A DNA stretch of 64,000 nucleotides from Phenylobacterium montanum (GTDB taxonomy: Bacteria > Pseudomonadota > Alphaproteobacteria > Caulobacterales > Caulobacteraceae): positions 248,001-312,000 of the forward strand of contig NZ_CP073078.1 of the NCBI RefSeq assembly GCF_018135625.1. Direction: 5' to 3'. The notes below the pieces were generated by a model. That model was given only the letters and a program-made list of their open reading frames with translations, was not told where the DNA came from and made no database searches. Shown here piece after piece: positions 28,185 to 37,071 of this stretch (position 1 is the first letter of the stretch; every line of letters starts with the position of its first letter). The position numbers and the translations under genes were made by a program.

Positions 28185-30923
28185 ATGAATATTCGTAGGC
28201 GTGTGCTCATCGGATCGGCGAGCGCGGCCGCTATCATCTGCGCCGGGGCGCCCGCGTTCGCGGCGGCTGCGGCGACTTCGCCCATCGACGAAATCGTCGT
28301 CACCGGCATCCGCGAGTCGCTGCAGCGGGCGATCGAGGTCAAGAAGAACTCGGACAACCAGGTCGATGCGATCTCGGCCACCGACATCGGCAAACTGCCC
28401 GACAAGAACGTCGCCGACGCCCTGCAGCGCATTCCCGGCGTCAATATCTCGTCCGCCGCGAGCGGCGAGGGCGGCTTCGACGAAAACGACCGTGTCTCCA
28501 TCCGCGGCACGCCGGCCAGCCTGACCAATGTCACGATCGACGGCCACGCTGTCGCGACCGGCGACTGGTTCATCCTCGACCAGTTCCAGACGGTCGGCCG
28601 CAGCACCAGCTTCGATCTGGTGCCGTCCGAAGTGGTTCAGGCGGTCGAGGTCTACAAGACCCAGAGCGCTGAACAGCTCGAGGGTGGCGTCGCCGGCGCG
28701 GTCGACGTCATCACCCGCAAGCCGCTCGACTTCCACAAGCCGTTCTCGGCCGAGCTTTCGGTGCAGGGCGCCTACAACACCATCTCCGGCGAGACCAAGC
28801 CCCAGGTGAACGGGCTGATCAACTGGAAGAACGACGCCGGCACCTTCGGGGTCTTGCTGCAGGGCTTCTACGAAGAACGCAGCGTCGAGCGTCATGGCCA
28901 GGAGACCCTGGGCTACATGACGATCGACAGCACCATGCTGGCCGGGGCGAACCACCCCGACCTGATCGGTGTGCAGGCGCCGACCCTGATCGGTTCGACC
29001 CTGTTCCGCCAGGAGAAGGAGCGTAAGGGCCTGGACGGCCACATTCAGTGGGCGCCGACCGACAAGTTCAGCCTCGATCTCAGCGGCTTCTACTCGAAGT
29101 TGGACGCCAGCAACCGCAACTACAACTACATGTATTGGGGCAGCCGTGAGCTGACCTACAACAACGGCGCCGGCAACCTGACCGGCAACTCGCCGACCAG
29201 CTATACGGTCGCCAACAACACCCTGGTCGCCGCTGCTTGGCCAGGCGTGAACAGTTTCGGCAAATCGGTCGAAGGCCTGGTGGTCGACAACATCATCCGC
29301 CCGCACGCCGGATCTGAGACCTACTACGTCAACCTCGACGGCAAGTATGCGGTCAACGACAAGCTGACCCTGAAAGGGCAGATCGGCTATACCGAAGGCC
29401 TCGGCGAGACGCCGCAGTCGCCGTCGTTCGAAGCGGACGGCGCCCCCGGGATTTCCTACGCCGCCTCCGGCAACGGCTGGGCGGTCAACCCGTCCATCGA
29501 CCCGCAAAACCCCGCCGGCCTCGCCAATGACTGGGCCTGGAACGAGACCTTCCGGTCTCAGGACAAGGAAGTCTACGGCAAGGTCGACGCGGACTGGGAA
29601 GTCGCCCACGGGCCGTTCAAGGCGGTGCTGGCCGGCGTCCGCGCCGCCGAACACACCCGCCAGGTGGACGGTTGGGACCGCGGCTGCACCCTCGGGGCCA
29701 ACGGCCAGTGCTGGTCTTCGCCGACCATGCCGTTCTCGGCGGTCAATCCGACCACCTATGGCCACGGCTACAGCGGGGGCGAACTGGGCATTCCCGGGCT
29801 GCTGATCCCGATCGCCGGTGATCCCGGAGCGGTCGAAAACGCGCTGAACAGCATCACGGACGGCGTGCACGGCCCGATCTCATCCATCCGGCAGGCGCAG
29901 AACTACTACTGGATGGGCAGCTTCAAGGTGCAGGAGCGGGACATCGCCGGCTACGCCATGGCGAAGGTCGGCGGCGAAGGCTGGCGCGGCAATGTGGGCG
30001 TCCGTATCGTCGACACAGAGGAAAACGCCTACGTCAACTCGCCCAGCCAACTCAGCGCTGGCGCGCCGCTGATCACGACCTCGGCCTACGGCAACTACTA
30101 CCTCAACCACGTCCAGCACGACTATCTGGACATCCTGCCCAGCGTGAACTTCACCTTCGACCTGCGCAGCAACCTGCTGCTGCGCCTGTCGGCGGCGGAA
30201 ACCATGTCCCGCCCGGACTACAGCGCGCTGGGCGGCACGGTTTCGCTCAACGACCTGACGCTGACGGGCAACGGCGGCAACGCCAACCTGAAGCCGATCA
30301 AGGCGGCCGTGTATGACGCGGCGTTGGAATGGTATTATCAACCGACCGCCGTCGCGGCCGTCAGCCTGTTCTACGACGATCTGTCGTCTTACGTGACCTT
30401 CGGCAATTCGACCGGCGTCTACATCGACCAACTGCTCACCGGTCACAACGGTCCGCCGGTCTATCGGTCCTACACCATCACGTCTCCCGCCAACACGACC
30501 GGCGAGGTCAAGGGGATCGAACTCCAGGTGCAGCAACCGCTGCCGATGGGCTTCGGCGTGCAGGCCAACTTCACCTATGTCGACGCCGAAGACGCCAAGG
30601 GCACGGCCTTGGTCGGCACCTCTCGCGTGACCTACAACCTCGTGGGCTACTACGAGAACAAGTGGATCAGCACCCGCCTGGCCTACACCTACCGTTCGCA
30701 CTACTTCGTCGGCCTCGACCGTGGCGCCGAAGAGAACGAGGACGGCGTCGGCACGCTGGACGCCTCGGTGAACGTCAATGTCACGCCGAACGTGGCCCTG
30801 ACCTTGGACGCCAAGAACATCACCGATCCGCTGCTCAAGTACTATGCCGCCAACAAGACCCAGCCGCGCGCCGTCTACGACAACGGCACCCAGCTGTTCT
30901 TCGGTCTGCGCGCGAAATTCTGA
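28185..30923 (+). CDS. TonB-dependent receptor (Xanthomonas-Caulobacter type), probably for chitooligosaccharides
   Basis: A 912-residue outer-membrane receptor. A signal peptide (about 1-26) is followed by a TonB-box-like DEIVVTG and the subfamily opening IRESLQRAIEVKKNSDNQVD. The plug domain contains IGKLPDKNVADALQRIPGVNI and VSIRGTPASLTNVTIDGHAVA. The 22-strand barrel ends with the aromatic RAVYDNGTQLFFGLRAKF. AGGGGGAG precedes the ATG at 28185. Such receptors import large carbohydrates using TonB-ExbBD energy. Divergence from GntR-2 and nagA points to GlcNAc oligomers (NagP/NagA-type receptor). A terminator follows. Confidence 0.92.
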   Translation: MNIRRRVLIGSASAAAIICAGAPAFAAAAATSPIDEIVVTGIRESLQRAIEVKKNSDNQVDAISATDIGKLPDKNVADALQRIPGVNISSAASGEGGFDENDRVSIRGTPASLTNVTIDGHAVATGDWFILDQFQTVGRSTSFDLVPSEVVQAVEVYKTQSAEQLEGGVAGAVDVITRKPLDFHKPFSAELSVQGAYNTISGETKPQVNGLINWKNDAGTFGVLLQGFYEERSVERHGQETLGYMTIDSTMLAGANHPDLIGVQAPTLIGSTLFRQEKERKGLDGHIQWAPTDKFSLDLSGFYSKLDASNRNYNYMYWGSRELTYNNGAGNLTGNSPTSYTVANNTLVAAAWPGVNSFGKSVEGLVVDNIIRPHAGSETYYVNLDGKYAVNDKLTLKGQIGYTEGLGETPQSPSFEADGAPGISYAASGNGWAVNPSIDPQNPAGLANDWAWNETFRSQDKEVYGKVDADWEVAHGPFKAVLAGVRAAEHTRQVDGWDRGCTLGANGQCWSSPTMPFSAVNPTTYGHGYSGGELGIPGLLIPIAGDPGAVENALNSITDGVHGPISSIRQAQNYYWMGSFKVQERDIAGYAMAKVGGEGWRGNVGVRIVDTEENAYVNSPSQLSAGAPLITTSAYGNYYLNHVQHDYLDILPSVNFTFDLRSNLLLRLSAAETMSRPDYSALGGTVSLNDLTLTGNGGNANLKPIKAAVYDAALEWYYQPTAVAAVSLFYDDLSSYVTFGNSTGVYIDQLLTGHNGPPVYRSYTITSPANTTGEVKGIELQVQQPLPMGFGVQANFTYVDAEDAKGTALVGTSRVTYNLVGYYENKWISTRLAYTYRSHYFVGLDRGAEENEDGVGTLDASVNVNVTPNVALTLDAKNITDPLLKYYAANKTQPRAVYDNGTQLFFGLRAKF

Positions 30924-31039
30924 GGGCGCGCGAACGGCCCGCTTTCGGGGCCATGGGGGGCGAGATCCGGTCCGGGCGGGCCGGATCTCGATCCTCCGAC
31001 ACATCTCCTCGTGCCGAAATCCCCAAGGCACGGCAAACT

Positions 31040-31070
31040 GGCGGAGCGGTCGAACGCTCCGCCTTTTTCT
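31040..31070 (+). terminator. Intrinsic terminator after the TonB receptor
   Basis: GGCGGAGCG, a 6-base loop and CGCTCCGCC form a perfect 9-bp stem followed by TTTTTCT. It ends 40 bases before the next gene. Confidence 0.92.
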
Positions 31071-31110
31071 TTGGCTATTCCCGCCGCCGGTTCGCAGCAG
31101 GACGGTCTGA

Positions 31111-33099
31111 ATGACAGATGACTCGAGCAGTATCCGACGGGGGTTTGATCTGCTGGCGTCCGATCCCGCCGCCGCGGAACAGCTGGCGCGGAGCTTGCTC
31201 GCGATGGACCCCGAAGAGCCGCGGGCCGGCCTGCTGCTGGCCGCGGCCCTGCGCCGGCGGAGCGACCTGCCGGGCGCTCTGGTGCGGCTGGATCCGCTGG
31301 CGGTGCGGCTGCCGGATGACTGGGCGATTCAGGCCGAACGCGCGGAATGCCTGTTCGCTCTCGGGCGGACTGCTGAGGCCGAGCTGCGGTTTGTCCGCGC
31401 CCTGGCCTTGAACCCGGCGCTGACGGCCGCCTGGCGGCGCCTGGGCGACATCCGCCTCGTCTCCGACCGCTTCCTGGACGCGCGGGAGGCCTATGACCGC
31501 CACCTGGCCTCGATGATCCGCGATCCGAGGCTTCGGGTCGCGGCCGAGGCCCTGGCGGCGGATCGGCCGAATGACGCCCAGAGCTTGCTGCGCCCTCTGC
31601 TGCAGCGCGATCCGAATGGGCCGGCGGCTTTGCACCTGATGGCCGAATGCCTGCGGCGGCAGGGCCAGGGCCAGCCCGCCGCGCAGCTCCTGACCCGCGC
31701 CCTGAAGCAGGCGCCCGGCCTGCATCTGGCCAGGCAGGCCCTGGCCCTGGTGCTGTTCGGCGAGCGGCGCTTTCAGGAAGCCCTGGTCGAACTGGACATC
31801 CTGCTGGCGCAGGATGCGCACGATCATCGCAGCGCCATGATGAAGGCGGCGGCCTTGACGGAGCTCGACCAGCATGAGGCGGCGACGGACTTGATGGCCA
31901 GTCTGCTTCGCGTCTTTCCAGACCAGCCCCATCCCTGGCTGCTCTACGGCGCGGGCCTTCGCACCTCGGGGCGCACGCGGGAAGCCGTGGCGGCTTACGA
32001 GCGCTGCCTGGCCCTGGCTCCCGGCTGCGGCGAGGCCTGGTGGGGCCTGGCCAACCTCAAGACCCATCGCTTCGACGCCGCAGCGGTCCAGAGCATGGAC
32101 AAACAGCTCTCACGGCCTGACATCGCCGCAGAACCCCGCAGCCAGATCCTGTTCAGCCTCGGGAAGGCCCTGGAGGACGAGCGTCATTACGCCGACGCCT
32201 TCGCCCGCTACGCCGAAGCCAACGCCCTGCAGCGCAGCCTGCGCCCGTATCTGCCGGAGGCGACCCGTTCATATGTACGCGTGGCCAAGAGGGCGTTCAC
32301 GCCGCCTTTCTTCGAGGCCCGCTCCGGCTGGGGCGCGCAGGACCCGGCGCCGATCTTCATCATCGGCCTGCCGCGCTCGGGCTCCACCCTGGTGGAGCAG
32401 ATCCTGGCCAGTCATCCGCAGGTCGAGGCTACGCGGGAACTCGGCGATATCCAGGGCCTTGCCGACTGGCTCGGGCGGGCGAGCCCAGGCGCCTATCCCA
32501 AGGTGCTGGAGACCCTGACGGCGAGCGAAGTCGAGGCGTTGGGTCGCGGCTACCTGGACAGCGCAGAGCCGCTTCGCCGGCTGGGGCGGGCGCATTTCAT
32601 CGACAAGGCGCCTTGGAACTTCCTGCACATCGGCTTGATCCATATGGTCCTGCCTCAGGCCAGGATCGTGGACGTGCGTCGCCATCCGCTCAGCTGCGGC
32701 TTCTCCGTGTTCAAGCAGCATTTCGCCCACGGCTCGGACTTCTCCTACAGCCTCGCCGACATCGGCCGCTACTACGCCGACTATGTCGAGCTGATGGCCC
32801 ACTATGACGCCGTGCTGCCGGGGCGGGTCCATCGGGTAGTCTACGAGCGGCTGGTCGCCGACACCGAGGCGGAGGTCAGGGCGTTGCTGGACGATCTCGG
32901 CCTGCCGTTCGAACCCGCCTGCCTTCGCTTCTTCGAAAATCCGCGGGCGGTCGCGACGCCGAGTTCCGAGCAGGTGCGCCGCCCTATCTTCAGCGACGCC
33001 GTCGACCAGTGGCGTCATTTCGAGCCCTGGCTGGGGCCTTTGAAAGACGCCCTGGGCGAGGTGCTGGACGCCTATCCCGAGCCGCCTGCCTATTCGTAG
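31111..33099 (+). CDS. TPR-containing sulfotransferase family protein, copy 1
   Basis: A 662-residue protein. About 350 residues of TPR-like helical repeats (for example AIQAERAECLFALGRTAEAE and AVAAYERCLALAPGCGEAWW) come before a sulfotransferase domain. The PAPS-binding loop is FIIGLPRSGSTLVEQIL (about 415-432), and the 3'-phosphate region is VDVRRHPLSCGFSVFKQHF. No signal peptide is seen. AGGA lies 8 bases before the ATG. Such fusions often sit beside TonB receptors in Caulobacterales and sphingomonads; their sulfate acceptor is unknown. It converges on a second copy, overlapping it by 10 bases. Confidence 0.85.
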   Translation: MTDDSSSIRRGFDLLASDPAAAEQLARSLLAMDPEEPRAGLLLAAALRRRSDLPGALVRLDPLAVRLPDDWAIQAERAECLFALGRTAEAELRFVRALALNPALTAAWRRLGDIRLVSDRFLDAREAYDRHLASMIRDPRLRVAAEALAADRPNDAQSLLRPLLQRDPNGPAALHLMAECLRRQGQGQPAAQLLTRALKQAPGLHLARQALALVLFGERRFQEALVELDILLAQDAHDHRSAMMKAAALTELDQHEAATDLMASLLRVFPDQPHPWLLYGAGLRTSGRTREAVAAYERCLALAPGCGEAWWGLANLKTHRFDAAAVQSMDKQLSRPDIAAEPRSQILFSLGKALEDERHYADAFARYAEANALQRSLRPYLPEATRSYVRVAKRAFTPPFFEARSGWGAQDPAPIFIIGLPRSGSTLVEQILASHPQVEATRELGDIQGLADWLGRASPGAYPKVLETLTASEVEALGRGYLDSAEPLRRLGRAHFIDKAPWNFLHIGLIHMVLPQARIVDVRRHPLSCGFSVFKQHFAHGSDFSYSLADIGRYYADYVELMAHYDAVLPGRVHRVVYERLVADTEAEVRALLDDLGLPFEPACLRFFENPRAVATPSSEQVRRPIFSDAVDQWRHFEPWLGPLKDALGEVLDAYPEPPAYS

Positions 33100-34727
33100 C
33101 CGAACCGCAAGACCCATGGCGCCAGGGGCGCCGCGACCGGCGCCAGCTCCCGCTCATAGGCGCGCCAGCGGCCGAGGCCGCGGCGGCTGAGGCCCGCGCG
33201 GACTTGGGTCGCGCTGGGCGTGCGCACCTGGCGGCGGGCGGCGGTGGCGGCGAAATCGGCCATGGCTGGCGTGACCTCGAGGCCCACGAAGGCCGCGACC
33301 TCGGCCAGCACGGTGTCGAAGTCCTCGACCAGGGCCTCGTGGCGCAGATCCAGCCAGGGCAGGGGCAGAAGGCGCCGATAGACCTCGGCCAGGCCCATAC
33401 AGGCGTCGTAGCAGGCGGCGGTCTCCGTCAGCGTGGTGAAGGCGTACGTCATGGCGTTGAGCTGGAAATCCTGGCGCAGGCAGCTCAGCACCACGTCCCG
33501 CGGGTCGCGAATGGCGAACAGCGCCTTGGCCTGGGGGAACAGCTTGGCCACCAGCGGCAGGTACAGGGTTCCGGCCGGCGCCTTGTCGACGAAGATCTTG
33601 CCGGCGGGCTCGGCGCCCATGGCCCGGACCTCGGCCCAGTAGCGCGCCCGCCATAGCGCGGCGGCCTCGGCGTCCAGCGCGGCCAGGCGCTGAAGGCCAG
33701 CGTCGTCGACCATGAACTCGGCATAGTGGGCGGCCAGGGTCGGCGCCTCCTCCAGCGCCACCACGTCCGGATGCCCGGCCAGGACCTGCTCCAGAAGGGT
33801 GGTGCCCGAGCGCGGGAAGCCGACCAGGAACACGTGGCCGGCGGCTTCCGGCGCCCCGGCCGGCGGCGCCTGGCGCCACGCCGCGGCGTCGGCCTTGGCG
33901 AACCAGCTGGCCAGGCGCTTCAGCTTGGCGACCTCCGCCTCGCGCCCGGCGGCGCGCTCGGCGAACAGCTGGCGCTGGATCGCCTTGCCCTGCGCCGCGG
34001 CCTGGAAAGCCTCTGGGCAGCGGTCCAGGGCGTCCAGGGCCTGGCTCTGCATCAGCAGCGCCTCGGCCCGCTGTTCCGGGCTGAGCTCCCGGGTTTCGAG
34101 CAACTGGGCGATGGCGGCGCGTGCGGCCTGCGCCTCGCCTCGGCCCAGCGCGACCTTGGCCGACAGCCAGAGGGTCGGCGCCGCCTCGCCGGTGCTGGCG
34201 CGAAGGGCCTGGCGGGCGGCTTCAGCCTCGTCCCAGGCGCCCGCTTCGACCGCCAGGACCGCGACGCCCATGGCGGCCTCGGGCAGGCCGGGCCGGATGG
34301 CCAGTGCGCGGCGGAACAAGAGGGCGGCCTGGTCGACGCGGCTGAGGCTGCGCAGGATCTGCGCCCGGCCGCACAGCAGGGCCGGCTCGTCCGGCGCACG
34401 CTTCAGCGCCTCGGCGCTGGCTTCGAGCGCGGCCTCGGGCCGGCGCGCGGCGAACAGGCAGGCGGACAGCGCCGCCCAGCCGTTGGGATCATCGGGCGTC
34501 AGGCGCACGGCCCAGCGGAACAGGTGGATGGCTTCGTCGAACCGTCCGACCCGCTGGCGACGGGTTGCGGCGAGGCGCAGGGGCAGGGGATGGATCAGCC
34601 CGTCGGCCAGGGCCGCCTCGGCCTGGTCGATGGCGTCCTCATGCCGGCCGGCGCGCAGGGTCTCGGCGAGGCGCGCGAGGGTCGCCTGGTCCTTCTGGAC
34701 ATCCCGGGGTGGGACTTGGGGAGTCAT
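33090..34727 (-). CDS. TPR-containing sulfotransferase family protein, copy 2
   Basis: About 545 residues with the same layout as the convergent copy: TPR repeats over roughly 270 residues (FDEAIHLFRWAVRLTPDDPN, VDQAALLFRRALAIRPGLPE), then a sulfotransferase domain with VFLVGFPRSGTTLLEQVL (about 300-317) and FAIRDPRDVVLSCLRQDF. I use the ATG at 34727 (MTPQVPPRDV). The two copies differ enough to be old paralogues. Tail-to-tail overlap with copy 1 means transcription of one crosses the end of the other. Confidence 0.85.
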   Translation of the reverse strand: MTPQVPPRDVQKDQATLARLAETLRAGRHEDAIDQAEAALADGLIHPLPLRLAATRRQRVGRFDEAIHLFRWAVRLTPDDPNGWAALSACLFAARRPEAALEASAEALKRAPDEPALLCGRAQILRSLSRVDQAALLFRRALAIRPGLPEAAMGVAVLAVEAGAWDEAEAARQALRASTGEAAPTLWLSAKVALGRGEAQAARAAIAQLLETRELSPEQRAEALLMQSQALDALDRCPEAFQAAAQGKAIQRQLFAERAAGREAEVAKLKRLASWFAKADAAAWRQAPPAGAPEAAGHVFLVGFPRSGTTLLEQVLAGHPDVVALEEAPTLAAHYAEFMVDDAGLQRLAALDAEAAALWRARYWAEVRAMGAEPAGKIFVDKAPAGTLYLPLVAKLFPQAKALFAIRDPRDVVLSCLRQDFQLNAMTYAFTTLTETAACYDACMGLAEVYRRLLPLPWLDLRHEALVEDFDTVLAEVAAFVGLEVTPAMADFAATAARRQVRTPSATQVRAGLSRRGLGRWRAYERELAPVAAPLAPWVLRFGYE

Positions 34728-34815
34728 CGAACGATCCGCGCTGAACTGCGGCGGCAGCCTACAGGCTTGGCCGAGGGCGGACCATGCCCGGCGTTGAATC
34801 GCCGGACAGCGGCTG

Positions 34816-34965
34816 TCAGCCGAAGAGGCCCAACGCCAGGGCCCCGCCAAATCCGGTCAGGCCGACGAGCACGCCCACGACCACCATGGCCAGCTTCGAT
34901 TCAGCGAAGCTGGGGCGCGGGACGACGATCTCCTCATATTCGATCGGGGCTGGAAGGCGGTTCAT
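34816..34965 (-). CDS. 49-residue single-pass membrane protein
   Basis: A short frame reading MNRLPAPIEYEEIVV, then PRPSFAESK and one strong membrane helix (LAMVVVGVLVGLTGFGGALA) ending GLFG. The acidic, proline-rich cytoplasmic start followed by a Gly-rich helix looks like a real small membrane protein. A 17-base perfect palindrome of TetR-operator type lies 20 bases upstream of the ATG, which supports a controlled gene. I do not recognise a family. The SD is weak (GGGAT). It lies upstream of sulfotransferase copy 2 on the same strand. Confidence 0.6.
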   Translation of the reverse strand: MNRLPAPIEYEEIVVPRPSFAESKLAMVVVGVLVGLTGFGGALALGLFG

Positions 34966-34984
34966 CTCACTGATCCCAAAACGA

Positions 34985-35001
34985 GACTGACCAGGTCAGT
35001 C
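34985..35001. promoter_or_regulatory. Perfect palindrome, TetR-type operator
   Basis: GACTGACCAGGTCAGTC has two 8-base arms around one central base. Such GACTGACC palindromes are typical of TetR/AcrR-family operators. No TetR gene is in the window. It lies between the DUF3291 gene's 3' end and the 49-residue membrane protein. Confidence 0.6.
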
Positions 35002-35048
35002 GCCCCGGGACTTGCAAGGCCAGGGCCAGGCAGGCCCGCGATGCTGTT

Positions 35049-35534
35049 TCAGGCGCACTCGTCCAGCACGGGTTCGACGGCCTTACCCTCGCCCGGCGGC
35101 GGGAAAGGCGTCTTGAAGGTGAAGGCTTCCGGCGATGGACCCAGGCGGCGCAGGGTCTCCAGCCGCGCTATGGCCTCCTGCGGCGTCGGGACATGGCCGG
35201 CCGGAACCCACCACAGGACCATGTAGAGTTCCATCCTGTGGAACCACTCGGCCCGGCGGCGCATCACGTCGCGGTGGTCGGTGCGATAGACGAAGGCGGC
35301 CAGAGATTCGAGATCGGTCCAGACCGACATGTTGAGCAGGGTCATGGGGTCGTCGAAGAATTTGAGGTCGGTGGCGTTGTCGGCCTCGCCGACCAGGCGC
35401 CAGACGAAGCCCGGCTGGTTGTCGGCCAGGGCGTTGATCCGCTCCAGATTCTCCGCAAACCCAGCCGTCTCGGGCGCATCCATCGGCGCCTTGAGGGTCC
35501 CGATATTGATCTGGGCCAGATGGTAGGCGGTCAT
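35049..35534 (-). CDS. DUF3291 domain protein
   Basis: About 161 residues. The domain shows the family pattern: MTAYHLAQINIGTL at the start, then GFVWRLVGEADNATDLKFFDD, LLNMSVWTDLESLAAFVYRT, HRDVMRRRAEWF and MVLWWVPAGHVPTPQEAIARLE. The family has an alpha-beta dimeric-barrel look and no firm function. Some members lie near antibiotic-biosynthesis-monooxygenase-like genes. The ATG at 35534 has GGGAG 9 bases upstream; a longer frame upstream looks unrelated. It is downstream of, and probably cotranscribed with, the CPBP protease gene. Confidence 0.8.
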   Translation of the reverse strand: MTAYHLAQINIGTLKAPMDAPETAGFAENLERINALADNQPGFVWRLVGEADNATDLKFFDDPMTLLNMSVWTDLESLAAFVYRTDHRDVMRRRAEWFHRMELYMVLWWVPAGHVPTPQEAIARLETLRRLGPSPEAFTFKTPFPPPGEGKAVEPVLDECA

Positions 35535-35633
35535 GCGCGGTCTCTCCCTGGAGGCGGCCTGCGCTTCGGGGGCGAGCACTGGCTTCGCCGCCTGATATGG
35601 AGGCGATGATGCCGCCGCCAAGGCCGCTGACGG

Positions 35634-36509
35634 TCAATCGAACGCAGAGACCATCTCTGGCTGCGGGGGACCGACGATCCGACCCCTCCAGACCAGGGCC
35701 GCGACCAGTCCCAGCATGGCGGTGGCGACCAGGACATCGAGCCACATCAGATGCGGCGTGGCCTGGGTGAAGAGGCCCGGGCTGCCGTGGAAGACGTCGC
35801 CGCCCGAGACCACCACCACGGCGCCATAGAGATTGTTGACCAGGTGGATGCCCCAGCCGAAGGCGAGACCGCCCGTGCGAATGGCGATCAAGGCCAGGAC
35901 GACGCCGAAGATCACCGCATTGGCGGCCTCTGGCCAGCCGTTGGGGATGTGCACCGAGCCGAACACAAGCCCGCTCAGGATCGCCGTCACGACCGGCCGG
36001 CGCGTCGCCAGCAGCAAGGCCTGGGTTACGTATCCGCGGAAGACGAACTCTTCGGCGAAGGTCTGCACCATGAGCGCCGGGACGGCGGCGGCGGCCAGCA
36101 TCGGCGTCTGGCTGTTGGCGGTGATGGAAAAGCCGCGCGGGGCGACCACGAAGTCGATCAGGCTTCCCGTCAGCAGCAGCAGGCCCCAGAGGCCGAACCC
36201 TCTGGCCCAGGCGCTCCAGCGCCAGTCGCCGACAAGGTCGCCGATACTCTTCCGGTGCAGCAGCCAGGCGGCGCTGGCGAAGCCGGCGAGGAAGGCGGCG
36301 AAGGTGGCGCCGGTGAAGGCGAAGAAAGCGCCGGGGTTGGTCGGATGCTGCGCCTGCTGGGTGAAGTCCGGCGGCAGAAGGTGAGCCAGGGTCAGCGGCA
36401 GCAGCACAATCACGCCGATCACTACGCTGAGCAACATGGCCAGCGGCACGGCGACTAGGTAACGCCAGACGGCGTTCTTTCCTCGGGCGGCGTAGGTCGA
36501 AAAGCTCAT
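35634..36509 (-). CDS. CPBP-family intramembrane metalloprotease
   Basis: A 291-residue protein with about eight membrane helices. The Abi/CPBP motifs are visible: EEFVFRGYVTQALLL (EExxxR) followed by SGLVFGSVHIPNG and a later GWGIHLVNNLYGA, supplying the glutamates and histidines of the metal site. The family includes Rce1-type prenyl-protein proteases and bacterial proteins linked to bacteriocin self-protection. The substrate here is unknown. It starts 43 bases downstream of the cpaA stop. Confidence 0.85.
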   Translation of the reverse strand: MSFSTYAARGKNAVWRYLVAVPLAMLLSVVIGVIVLLPLTLAHLLPPDFTQQAQHPTNPGAFFAFTGATFAAFLAGFASAAWLLHRKSIGDLVGDWRWSAWARGFGLWGLLLLTGSLIDFVVAPRGFSITANSQTPMLAAAAVPALMVQTFAEEFVFRGYVTQALLLATRRPVVTAILSGLVFGSVHIPNGWPEAANAVIFGVVLALIAIRTGGLAFGWGIHLVNNLYGAVVVVSGGDVFHGSPGLFTQATPHLMWLDVLVATAMLGLVAALVWRGRIVGPPQPEMVSAFD

Positions 36510-36552
36510 GATCGCGCAAGACCACAATCTGTGGAGGATGTCGAGGCGCGGC

Positions 36553-37071
36553 CTATCCCAGGACCGCAAGGGCGTTGGGGCTGACGACGCCCAAAAGGGC
36601 GCCCCAGATCACGGCCGCGCCGCCCATGGCGATGGCGACGCCATAGGGAACCCCACGCCCGAAATCGCCCTTGCCCTTCAGCGTCAGCATCACGGCCGCA
36701 CGCTGCGGGCGGGCGATGATCGAGCCCACGACGATCAGGCCGCCGCTCAGCGCGGTGGCGAGGGCGAACAGGGGCAGGTAGCTCAGGCCGGTGAAGAGGG
36801 CGGTCGCCGCGAACAACTTCACGTCCCCGGCGCCCATGATGTTGAAGGCGTAAAGGCCGAAGCCGGCCACGAGGCCGATGCCGCCCGCCGCCAGGGCGGA
36901 GCCGAGGCCGGCGCCCGAGCCGATCACCGTCCAGACCCCGTAGAGCGCCATGACGAGCAGGACGGCGGCGTTGGGAATACGCCGGGCAATGATGTCGCTC
37001 ACCGCGGCCCAGACCAGGATCGCGGTCAGTCCTGCAGCCGCGGCGATGTGGGGGAAATCAGGGTGCGGCAT
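36553..37071 (-). CDS. cpaA: Prepilin peptidase, A24A family (CpaA/TadV)
   Basis: A 172-residue inner-membrane aspartyl protease that cuts Flp prepilins after the conserved glycine. Both active-site aspartates are visible: AVSDIIARRIPN near residue 25 and the GxGD motif in NIMGAGDVKLFAA. It has about six helices and no methylase domain, as normal for CpaA/TadV. It overlaps the upstream TPR gene by 14 bases and ends the minus-strand pilus cluster. In C. crescentus, cpaA directly follows pilA, so the position here is rearranged. Confidence 0.92.
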   Translation of the reverse strand: MPHPDFPHIAAAAGLTAILVWAAVSDIIARRIPNAAVLLVMALYGVWTVIGSGAGLGSALAAGGIGLVAGFGLYAFNIMGAGDVKLFAATALFTGLSYLPLFALATALSGGLIVVGSIIARPQRAAVMLTLKGKGDFGRGVPYGVAIAMGGAAVIWGALLGVVSPNALAVLG

